NCBI GenBank assembly: GCA_937982605.1
Contig: CALJLC010000219.1
Span: 1-9,835 of the forward strand
Reading direction: 5' to 3'
From: an uncultured Gemmatimonadales bacterium
GTDB taxonomy: Bacteria; Gemmatimonadota; Gemmatimonadetes; Longimicrobiales; Gaopeijiaceae
DNA: 9,835 nucleotides
In this document: positions 1 through 8,474 of the stretch, in pieces
Layout: every line of letters starts with the position of its first letter
How positions within the stretch are numbered: the first letter of the stretch is position 1
Notes under the pieces: model-generated
Seen by the model: the letters and a program-made list of their open reading frames with translations, nothing else
What the model was told of the DNA's origin: nothing
Database searches by the model: none
Translations under genes and position numbers: made by a program

Positions 1-1117
1 CCTCGTAGATCGTCCCGATCTTGGCGTCCCGGTAGAGCTTCTCGACCGGGTACTCTCTGGTGAAGCCGTATCCACCATGGAGGTCGATGCACGTGGACGC
101 CACCCGCTGCGCGACTTCCGAGGCGTAGAGCTTGGCCATCGCCGCCTGCGTCATGAAGGGCTGGCCGGCGTCCTTGAGCCGCGCCGCGTTGTAGACCAGG
201 AGTCGTGCGGCCTCGATCTCGGTGGCCATCTCCGCGATCTGGAACTGCACGCCCTGGAAGCGACCGATGGGCCGGCCGAACTGCTCGCGCTCCTGCACGT
301 ACCGGACGGTGTGGTCGAGCGCGCCCTGGGCCAGGCCCAGCATCTGCGCGCCGATCCCGATGCGTCCCTCGTTGAGGGTCTCGATGGCGATCTTGTACCC
401 GATGCCGACCTCACCGAGCACGTTCTCCGCCGGCACGCGTACGTTCTCGAAGACGAGCTCGGTGGTGGACGAGGCACGGATGCCGAGCTTGTCCTCCTTC
501 TTGCCCACCGTGAAGCCGTCGAAGTCCTTCTCCACCATGAAGGCGGTGATGCCCTTGTACCCGGCGTCCGGGTCGACCGTGGCGAAGACGATGAAGAGCC
601 CCGCCTCGTTGCCGTTGGTGATCCAGAGCTTGTGGCCGTTGAGGATCCAGTCGTCGCCGTCGGCGGTGGCCCGACAGGCCAGCGCGAAGGCGTCCGAGCC
701 GCTCCCGGCTTCGGAGAGCGCGTAGGCGCCGACCGTATCCGAAGCGAGCGCCGAGAGGAAGCGCGACTTCTGCTCTTCGTCGGCCCAACGCAGGATCGCG
801 TTGATGACCAGCGTGTTCTGCACGTCGACGAGCACCGACACGGCCGGGTCCACTCGCGAGAGCTCCTCCACGACCAGGATCGACGTGAAGAAGTCCGCCC
901 CGGTGCCGCCGAGCTGCTCCGGGATCTCGACGCCCATCAGCCCCATCTCGAAGAGGGCGGGGACGAGCGCGGGGTCGAGCCGCCCCGCCTCGTCCATCTC
1001 GGACACCTTCGGGGCGATCTCGGCCGCGGCGAAGTCCCGCACCGCTTCCTGGAACATCCGCTCCTGCTCGGTCAGATCCGTGAGCGCGGGGCGGGACGAG
1101 GCGAGAAGGGTCGACAT
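1..1117 (-). CDS. Short/branched-chain acyl-CoA dehydrogenase (3' end cut by window edge)
   Basis: This FAD flavoenzyme oxidises acyl-CoA to trans-2-enoyl-CoA and passes electrons to ETF; it is cytoplasmic. The 372 visible residues carry both family signatures: ALSEAGSGSD at 133-142, and a C-terminal one beginning DLHGGYGF (345-352) and running to about 366. The last complete codon encodes Glu372 of the IYE(G) motif, where MCAD/SCAD-type enzymes have their catalytic base, so only about ten residues are missing. Stretches such as NEGRIGIGAQMLGLAQG (249-265) and GYKGIT closely resemble mammalian ACADSB, which suggests 2-methylbutyryl/isobutyryl-type substrates from branched-chain amino acid breakdown. 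The substrate is inferred; the family is not in doubt. The ATG has AGGA at 1127-1130, nine bases upstream. It lies 46 bases downstream of the eIF2B-like gene on the same strand, so co-transcription is likely. Confidence 0.96.
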   Translation of the reverse strand, partial: MSTLLASSRPALTDLTEQERMFQEAVRDFAAAEIAPKVSEMDEAGRLDPALVPALFEMGLMGVEIPEQLGGTGADFFTSILVVEELSRVDPAVSVLVDVQNTLVINAILRWADEEQKSRFLSALASDTVGAYALSEAGSGSDAFALACRATADGDDWILNGHKLWITNGNEAGLFIVFATVDPDAGYKGITAFMVEKDFDGFTVGKKEDKLGIRASSTTELVFENVRVPAENVLGEVGIGYKIAIETLNEGRIGIGAQMLGLAQGALDHTVRYVQEREQFGRPIGRFQGVQFQIAEMATEIEAARLLVYNAARLKDAGQPFMTQAAMAKLYASEVAQRVASTCIDLHGGYGFTREYPVEKLYRDAKIGTIYE

Positions 1118-1124
1118 GTCGAAG

Positions 1125-1130
1125 CTTCCT
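1125..1130 (-). promoter_or_regulatory. Ribosome binding site of the acyl-CoA dehydrogenase
   Basis: On the minus strand AGGAAG precedes the ATG at 1117, with nine bases between AGGA and the start. It favours this ATG over the out-of-frame ATG at 1134. Confidence 0.6.
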
Positions 1131-1163
1131 GCATTCGTGGGCCGTTTCGAGGGGACCCGGAAT

Positions 1164-2183
1164 CTACACGCTGGGCGGGGAGGGGTGGAGGGCGCCGGGC
1201 GAGGCCTTCGTGCGGCCCCGCGCCCAGGTGGTCAGGCCGGCGGGAAGGGCCAGCGCGGCGCGCTCCGCCTCGAGCTCCGCCGGGGTCCGGACGCCCGCCT
1301 CGGTCACGACCGCCGTGACGGAGGCGAGGGGCACGACCTCGAAGTAGCGGTTCCAAACGCGGACGCTCCCGGGGCCCTCCCAGACCTCCCGACCCGGCCG
1401 GTCCCCGTCGAGCTCCTGCGGATACCCCCGCGGCAGGAGCTTCGTGGTGTCCGCCAGAACCCAGAGGGGAACCGCGGCGGCTCCGGCCGCCAACGCCACG
1501 CCCGCGGAGCCGATCTTGTTCACGACGCCCCGGTCCCCGATCGAGTCCGCGCCGATCAGGACGCCGTCGCACTCCGGGACGAGCAGCGAGGCGGCCGCGT
1601 CGACCGCGAGCGTCACGTCGACGCCCGCTTCCGCCAGGGCCGCGGCCATGGAGCGTCCTTCCAGAACCGGTCGGCTCTCGAAGCACAGCACGGCGACGCC
1701 GCGCGGAACCGCTTCCGTCTCGAGCAGGTGTCGCACGGTGGCCGACGACGAGAGCGTCGCCACGGTCCCGCCCGCCGGCAGGATCGAGCGGGCCGCGCGA
1801 GCCACCCCCGCCGCGCGGGCGGGGAAGGCCGCCCGGAACGCCTCGGCGGCGCTCGCCGCCGCCAGCCTGCCGGCGTCCAGCGAATCGGCCGAATCCACCG
1901 CGTCGACGACGTCGCGGACCAGCGCCACCAGAGGGGCCATGGCGGGCTGAGCGTCGAGCACCAGCGCGCAGACGCTTCCGAGCGCCCAGCGCAGCTCCTC
2001 GAGAGATCCGGCCTGCACGCGCACGGCGGCGCGCCGCAGTACGTCGGCCGCGGTTCCGGCGAGGACGGAAGCACCGGACTCCACATCGTCCCGGAGCGGG
2101 GCCACGAGCTCGGCGAAACGGCGATCCGGCTCCACGCGCGACGCCTCGAATCGGGGGTGCGGAACGGTACGGGAAACGGCCAA
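1164..2183 (-). CDS. eIF2B alpha/MtnA-superfamily protein (IF-2B family), function unknown
   Basis: This is a 339-residue protein of the fold shared by eIF2B regulatory subunits, methylthioribose-1-phosphate isomerase (MtnA) and archaeal ribose-1,5-bisphosphate isomerase. It has an alanine-rich helical N-terminal half, then the sugar-phosphate-binding half: GGTVATLSSS (138-147), ESRPVLEGR (169-177) and GADSIGDRGVVNKIG (211-225), where Asp213 matches the catalytic Asp of the isomerases. The catalytic Cys of MtnA and R15P isomerase (motif like THCNTG) is replaced by Ser around 145, as in eIF2B subunits, so it should not be named mtnA. Substrate and role are unknown. The start is uncertain: the TTG at 2183 has only AAGG upstream, while the GTG at 2135 (323 residues) has GAGG eight bases upstream. 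An in-frame stop at 2205-2207 rules out anything longer. It probably heads an operon with the acyl-CoA dehydrogenase. Confidence 0.88.
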   Translation of the reverse strand: MAVSRTVPHPRFEASRVEPDRRFAELVAPLRDDVESGASVLAGTAADVLRRAAVRVQAGSLEELRWALGSVCALVLDAQPAMAPLVALVRDVVDAVDSADSLDAGRLAAASAAEAFRAAFPARAAGVARAARSILPAGGTVATLSSSATVRHLLETEAVPRGVAVLCFESRPVLEGRSMAAALAEAGVDVTLAVDAAASLLVPECDGVLIGADSIGDRGVVNKIGSAGVALAAGAAAVPLWVLADTTKLLPRGYPQELDGDRPGREVWEGPGSVRVWNRYFEVVPLASVTAVVTEAGVRTPAELEAERAALALPAGLTTWARGRTKASPGALHPSPPSV

Positions 2184-2193
2184 GGTAGGAACC

Positions 2194-2221
2194 TTGACCC
2201 CCGCTCAAAACCCCGTATCGT
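2194..2221 (+). promoter_or_regulatory. Candidate sigma70-type promoter for gcvH
   Basis: TTGACC (2194-2199), a 16-base spacer and TATCGT (2216-2221) resemble -35 and -10 boxes. Transcription would start near 2228, about 68 bases before gcvH. The -10 match is only four of six, and the box overlaps the left arm of the inverted repeat described separately. If this promoter is real, its transcript would lack that arm. Confidence 0.3.
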
Positions 2222-2294
2222 CAGGCTCGCCGCCCGCCGGGCAGCCGCTCCGCGGAGTGTGCTCGGAGCCCGGACGATACCGCTGGAGGAAGCG
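2215..2294 (+). promoter_or_regulatory. Inverted-repeat region and possible structured leader upstream of gcvH
   Basis: GTATCGTC (2215-2222) pairs perfectly with GACGATAC (2273-2280). After a small internal loop, GGCTC (2224-2228) pairs with GAGCC (2266-2270). Inside lie two small hairpins: GCCC/GGGC (2232-2242) and CGCTC/GAGTG (2246-2259, one G-U pair). The fold is therefore a three-way junction. Directly after it, CGCT (2281-2284) pairs with AGCG (2291-2294), which puts the Shine-Dalgarno GGAGGA in a six-base loop two bases before the ATG. It does not match the glycine riboswitch consensus as I know it. It could be a new cis-regulatory RNA, a DNA operator, or chance in GC-rich sequence. Confidence 0.35.
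2285..2290 (+). promoter_or_regulatory. gcvH ribosome binding site, possibly in a hairpin loop
   Basis: GGAGGA sits five bases before the ATG at 2296 and fixes that start over upstream in-frame codons. The flanking CGCT and AGCG are complementary, so the site may be presented in the loop of a short stem. Confidence 0.8.
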
Positions 2295-2295
2295 A

Positions 2296-2682
2296 ATGTC
2301 GGACATCCCGAGCGATCTGTACTACACCGAAGAGCACGAGTACCTGAAGCGGACGGACGAGGACGGCGTCTTCGCCGTCGGGATCACCGACTACGCGCAG
2401 GGCGAGCTCGGTGACGTGGTCTTCGTCGAGCTTCCGGACGGAGGCACGACCTTCAACCGCATGGACGTCTTCGGCACGATCGAGGCCGTCAAGGCGGTGA
2501 GCGACCTGTACTGCCCGCTCCAGGGTGAGGTCGTCGCGGTCAACGACGCGCTCGACGACGATCCGTCCCTGGTGAACTCCGACCCGTACGGCGACGGGTG
2601 GATGATCAAGCTGAAGCTCGCGGACCCGTCCGAGGTGTCGTCGCTGCTGAGCTCCGACGGCTACGCGGAGCACATCGGCTGA
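2296..2682 (+). CDS. gcvH: Glycine cleavage system H protein (lipoyl carrier)
   Basis: The 128-residue H protein carries the aminomethyl group from the P protein to the T protein on a lipoyl arm, and is then reoxidised by the L protein. The family length is typical. Visible features are the N-terminal YYTEEHEYLK stretch (9-18), GITDYAQGELGDVVFVELP (29-47), and the lipoylation site EAVKA (63-67), with the modified lysine at Lys66. Most homologues have ESVKA, a minor change. The C-terminal YGDGWMIKLKL is also typical. gcvP follows 79 bases downstream on the same strand, so the two are probably one operon with a hairpin in the gap. The upstream neighbour is divergent, so regulation must come from the short shared region. 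Confidence 0.98.
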   Translation: MSDIPSDLYYTEEHEYLKRTDEDGVFAVGITDYAQGELGDVVFVELPDGGTTFNRMDVFGTIEAVKAVSDLYCPLQGEVVAVNDALDDDPSLVNSDPYGDGWMIKLKLADPSEVSSLLSSDGYAEHIG

Positions 2683-2711
2683 CTTCGGGGTCTTTCACAC
2701 GAACGAACGAT

Positions 2712-2746
2712 CGGGCCGCGGCTCGCCTCCGGGCGGACGCGGCCCG
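2712..2746 (+). promoter_or_regulatory. GC-rich hairpin in the gcvH-gcvP gap
   Basis: CGGGCCGCG (2712-2720) pairs perfectly with CGCGGCCCG (2738-2746). Inside it CGCC (2724-2727) pairs with GGCG (2732-2735) around a four-base loop, so the fold is nearly continuous. No T tract follows, and the gcvP start is only 15 bases away. It could be a partial terminator, an RNA-stability element protecting the gcvH message, or a translational element for gcvP. Confidence 0.5.
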
Positions 2747-2761
2747 CTGACTTGAGAGAGA

Positions 2762-5635
<2,874 letters not shown>

Positions 5636-5645
5636 AGGTCGGCGC

Positions 5646-6917
5646 TCAGCTGGGAGGATCTCCGCCGCCCGCGGCCCCCTGGGCCGCGGGCGGCGTGGCG
5701 TCCGGCGGCGGCGCGCGGGGGTGGAGCCTCAGCAGCTCCGCGATCGCCTCCGCCACCAGAGCGTTGCCCTTCGGCGAATAGTGGCCGTACTGCGCCAGGA
5801 GCGCTGACGGTTCGCGATGAGCGGCGAGACGCGGCGAGACGTCCAGCACCACCTCCCCGCGGTCCTGCATTCGGACGAGAAGGGGGGCGTACGAGACCTC
5901 TTCTCCCCGCTGTCGCCGCGCGAGGTCGGCGGGGCTCGGCATGAAGAGCAGGACCGGAGACGCGCCCCGGCCCCGCACGCTGTCCGCGAAGGCGGCCAGC
6001 AGCCGGCTCTGGACCTCGAACGCCTCGGACTCCTCGTTCACGAGCGCTCCGTCGAACGGGCGATCCGCGTCGAGCCACCGTCTTCGGACTCGACCGACGG
6101 CCTCGGAGGTCAGGCGATAGGCGGCCGACCATGCGTAGGCCCGGTGTTCGTAGCGGGAAGGCTCGTACCAGTAGTCCTCCTGCCCGATCTCCATGAGCGC
6201 GGCTCGGGGATCCGACAGGAAGGCTCGGGCGGCCCGCTCGTCGGGGACCGGCGCTTCGACGAGGCGGAGCCCGTCGCCGTCCGGGAGGAAGCGGGGCTTG
6301 AACCAGGGCCCCTCCGCGCTCGACATGAAACCCCGGTACCGGTTCACCACGCGCCGGATGTTCACCGACGAGTACCCGATCACCACGACCCCGTGATCGA
6401 CACCGCCCTCCCCCAGATACCGGAGCAGCGCCTGGTCGGTGCCGTAGCCCCCGACGCCGTAGTTGACCGCGACGGCGTCCCAGCGCTCTTCGAGCACGGC
6501 GGTCCAGCATTCCGCGTTCGAGACCTCGTTGCAGTAGACGAACGAGCCGCCGAAGGCGAGCAGTCGCAGCGCTCCGCGGTCGCCGGCCGCCGAGGAACGC
6601 CGGGTACCCTTCGCGTCGATCGTGTCGGCGCCGTGGGCCCAGCCCGGTCGATAGGCCCATCCGTAGACCGGATGGAGGGTCTCGCGGTGCTCACCCTCCA
6701 GGAGGTCTTCGAGGCCCGTGACGTGCCGGGCCAGGAGCGCCTGCCGATCCAGCACCGGGAACGTCATGACGCGGTTGAGCACCGGCGTCGACACCCGCGC
6801 GGCCCCCTCGACGAGGACCAAGGCCACGATCACCGAGATCGCCGCCAGGCCCCTTCGGGAGGGTCGACGCCCCGCGCCGGTGCGGTCTGGCGCGTTCGGG
6901 ATCCCGGAGTCGCTCAT
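5646..6917 (-). CDS. Membrane-anchored SGNH/GDSL-type hydrolase or acyltransferase-like protein
   Basis: This 423-residue protein has a basic N-terminus (RRPSRR) and one hydrophobic segment at about 24-40. The rest is probably outside the cytoplasmic membrane. The SGNH fold is suggested by LLAFGGSFVYCN (119-130, nucleophile Ser125), NYGVGGYGTDQALLRY (152-167), GYSSVNIRR (181-189, Asn186) and GHYSPKGN (378-385, His379). Such proteins are common in surface-polysaccharide loci, where relatives (AlgX/AlgJ type) move or remove acetyl groups; the substrate here is unknown. The residue three before His379 is Gln rather than the usual Asp of DxxH, so catalysis may use a dyad or the protein may be a variant. 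The last ~25 residues are a low-complexity Pro/Ala/Gly tail coinciding with a terminator-like stem. No clear Shine-Dalgarno precedes the ATG. A second SGNH gene lies upstream on the same strand. Confidence 0.85.
   Translation of the reverse strand: MSDSGIPNAPDRTGAGRRPSRRGLAAISVIVALVLVEGAARVSTPVLNRVMTFPVLDRQALLARHVTGLEDLLEGEHRETLHPVYGWAYRPGWAHGADTIDAKGTRRSSAAGDRGALRLLAFGGSFVYCNEVSNAECWTAVLEERWDAVAVNYGVGGYGTDQALLRYLGEGGVDHGVVVIGYSSVNIRRVVNRYRGFMSSAEGPWFKPRFLPDGDGLRLVEAPVPDERAARAFLSDPRAALMEIGQEDYWYEPSRYEHRAYAWSAAYRLTSEAVGRVRRRWLDADRPFDGALVNEESEAFEVQSRLLAAFADSVRGRGASPVLLFMPSPADLARRQRGEEVSYAPLLVRMQDRGEVVLDVSPRLAAHREPSALLAQYGHYSPKGNALVAEAIAELLRLHPRAPPPDATPPAAQGAAGGGDPPS
5663..5695. terminator. Bidirectional terminator-like hairpin between convergent gcvP and SGNH gene
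   Basis: A perfect 15-bp, all-G/C stem joins 5663-5677 to 5681-5695 through the three-base loop CCT. It starts 28 bases past the gcvP stop and lies wholly inside the last codons (residues 408-419) of the convergent SGNH gene. Neither side has a T tract, so it is not a textbook intrinsic terminator. In GC-rich bacteria such stems often sit at convergent 3' ends and may stop polymerase or protect transcripts. Confidence 0.7.
5821..5840. repeat. Perfect 10-bp tandem duplication inside the SGNH gene
   Basis: GCGGCGAGAC occurs twice in direct succession. The unit is not a multiple of three and covers codons 360-366 of the minus-strand SGNH gene, upstream of the His379 codon. Loss or gain of one copy would shift the frame. 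Confidence 0.9.
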
Positions 6918-7075
6918 CGAATCGGATCGTGGTAGGCGTCGTCTGTTGATGCGTCGTGCACCCTAAACAGATGGCGCGCACCGTCGATCCGCCAGTCCGG
7001 GCGAGGATCGGGCGCGCGGTTCGGCCGTCCCGCGGCGAGCGAGAGGGAGCCCGGTCCGGCGGCTTCGACGCGGGC
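6918..7075. other. 158-base gap between the two SGNH genes
   Basis: No gene is supported here. GCGTCGT occurs twice in direct orientation (6936-6942 and 6951-6957), 15 bases apart, just upstream of the first SGNH start. I could not identify a convincing promoter or ribosome binding site for that gene. The gap is long for a tight operon, so the downstream SGNH gene may have its own promoter. Confidence 0.4.
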
Positions 7076-7088
7076 TCAGCCGCCCGCG
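7069..7088 (-). terminator. Weak hairpin at the stop codon of the second SGNH gene
   Basis: CGCGGGC (7069-7075) pairs with GCCCGCG (7082-7088) around a six-base loop that contains the TGA stop of the 7076-8302 gene. No T tract follows on the minus strand. It could reduce read-through into the next SGNH gene, or be incidental. Confidence 0.3.
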
Positions 7089-8302
7089 GGAGCGGACTCC
7101 GGGGCGTACGGCGGAAGCCCCGCCAGGTACCCGGCCAGCAGCTCGGCCACCCGGCGCGCACCCGCTTCCGTGTAGTGCACGTCGTCGTAGAAGACGGTCG
7201 TGTCCGAGGGCAGCGCGGCGGCCAGATCGAAGCACTCCGCCGACGTCGCGGCGCAGACGTCCACGAGGCGCGCGTTGTAAAGGTCCATGGCGCGACGCAG
7301 GCTTCCCGCGGAGTAGTAGGCGTGCCCGGGCTCGGCCTGGAAGTCGCCCGTGCCTCCCAGCCAGAGCCGGGCCTCTTCCTCGGGCGAGAGGTCGGCTCGC
7401 CACAGCACGGGCTGCGTCATGAAGACGAGACGGACGCCGAGGTCCTCGGCGTCCCGGGCCATCCGGGTGAGGTACCCTCCGTAGACGTCGAGGGGCTCCG
7501 CCAGCTCCGGAAGGGTGTCCAGGACTTCGGGGGCGGTGGCTCGATGGCTACGCCACACCTCGTACACCTCCCCGAAGCGTCCCTGCCCGGTGCCGCCGAA
7601 GGTGGCCCTCATCCGGTTCCGGGCCTCCCGGGCCAGCTGGTAGAGCGCGAGGCGCTTCCACGCCGGCACTCCTTCGCTCTGATACTGCGTGACTCGACGG
7701 TGCAGGGGCCCGGGTACCTGGATGAACGCCTCACGTACCCTGGCCTCGAGCTCCTCCGGGTCGTCGAGGGGGGGCGGGCGCCGATAGTCGAAGCCTTGCC
7801 GCAGCGCCACGGTCAGGTCGTTGACGCCCACCAGCACGACGACGGCGTCGATCCGCGGCAGCTCGGGCACGACGCGCCGCAGCTGCAGCACGTGGCTCGC
7901 CGCCGTGTGACCCGAGCGCCCGATGTCTCCGGTCCAGGTCGGCGGCGGCGAGGCCTTCTCGTTGAGCTCGGAGCCCGGCATGATGGCCCACGTCCCGGAC
8001 TGGTCGAGGTAAGTGTTCTGGCTCGGGCTCCCGCCGATCGCGAGAATCCGGTACTCGCCGTCCTCGCCGAACTCCGGACCCCGGATGCCCCAGGACGACG
8101 TCGCGTAGCGTGCCTCGCCCGAGACGCCGGAGACGTGCTCCTCGAGCGGGAGCATGGTCTGCACGGTCGACGGGGGCAGGACGTGGTGGCGTTCGGCCGC
8201 CGGGTAGAAGAGGCGTAGCCCCACCTCCGCGACGACTCCGCACACGACGCCGGCGAGCACGGCGGTGACGAGGTTGAGCGCGACGGTTCGGGACGTGGGC
8301 AT
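7076..8302 (-). CDS. Membrane-anchored SGNH/GDSL hydrolase family protein
   Basis: This 408-residue protein starts with a hydrophobic signal-anchor (about 7-25), so the catalytic domain should face outward. All SGNH blocks are visible: ILAIGGSPSQNT (86-97, nucleophile Ser92) preceded by WGIRGPEF (71-78), Gly131 in block II, LVGVND (157-162, Asn161) in block III, and FYDDVHYTEAG (371-381) with the Asp373-x-x-His376 pair. It is thus more canonical than its neighbour at 5646-6917. Members of this superfamily act as esterases, deacetylases or acyltransferases; the context suggests a surface glycan substrate, but this is inferred. The gene diverges from the carbamoyltransferase and lies upstream of the other SGNH gene. 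Its ATG has only a weak GGGA seven bases upstream. Confidence 0.9.
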   Translation of the reverse strand: MPTSRTVALNLVTAVLAGVVCGVVAEVGLRLFYPAAERHHVLPPSTVQTMLPLEEHVSGVSGEARYATSSWGIRGPEFGEDGEYRILAIGGSPSQNTYLDQSGTWAIMPGSELNEKASPPPTWTGDIGRSGHTAASHVLQLRRVVPELPRIDAVVVLVGVNDLTVALRQGFDYRRPPPLDDPEELEARVREAFIQVPGPLHRRVTQYQSEGVPAWKRLALYQLAREARNRMRATFGGTGQGRFGEVYEVWRSHRATAPEVLDTLPELAEPLDVYGGYLTRMARDAEDLGVRLVFMTQPVLWRADLSPEEEARLWLGGTGDFQAEPGHAYYSAGSLRRAMDLYNARLVDVCAATSAECFDLAAALPSDTTVFYDDVHYTEAGARRVAELLAGYLAGLPPYAPESAPAGG

Positions 8303-8474
8303 GGACGGATCCCGAAGGTGGGTCGGGGGCTGCCCCGAGCGCGTCGGACCCGCGGCTCGCGGCCTCTCAGAGCGCTCGAGCCGTCATCCTTGCCCCGACG
8401 ACTCCAGCTTTGACAACTTCTGAGAACGGTCCCCCCAACGCCAGTCGGGCGTTACCGATCTCACTGCTCGCCTC
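8303..8474. promoter_or_regulatory. Divergent intergenic region with several inverted repeats
   Basis: This 172-base region must hold the promoters of both the SGNH genes and the carbamoyltransferase. It contains TCGGGG/CCCCGA (8323-8338), CGGCTCG/CGAGCCG (8353-8359 with 8377-8383) and AACGCC/GGCGTT (8437-8453). TTGACA occurs at 8410-8415 as a possible -35 box toward the carbamoyltransferase, but I see no good -10 at the right distance. Any of the repeats could be an operator or leader hairpin. Confidence 0.4.

Noticed and set aside
77..1318. A 413-codon plus-strand frame opposite the acyl-CoA dehydrogenase
   Set aside because: It is a low-complexity charged translation that overlaps the well-supported minus-strand dehydrogenase and the end of the eIF2B-like gene.
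1164..2183. Annotation as methylthioribose-1-phosphate isomerase (mtnA)
   Set aside because: The fold matches, but the catalytic cysteine motif is absent and Ser is found in its place.
2248..2257. The 10-base palindrome CTCCGCGGAG as a separate operator
   Set aside because: Short GC palindromes are frequent in DNA of this composition, and it is already explained as one hairpin of the candidate leader.
2184..2295. Glycine riboswitch upstream of gcvH
   Set aside because: The conserved core sequences of the glycine aptamer are not visible and the space is too short for the usual tandem form.
801..2414. A 537-codon plus-strand frame spanning three real genes
   Set aside because: It crosses the dehydrogenase, the eIF2B-like gene and the start of gcvH in the wrong frame, with no conserved motif.
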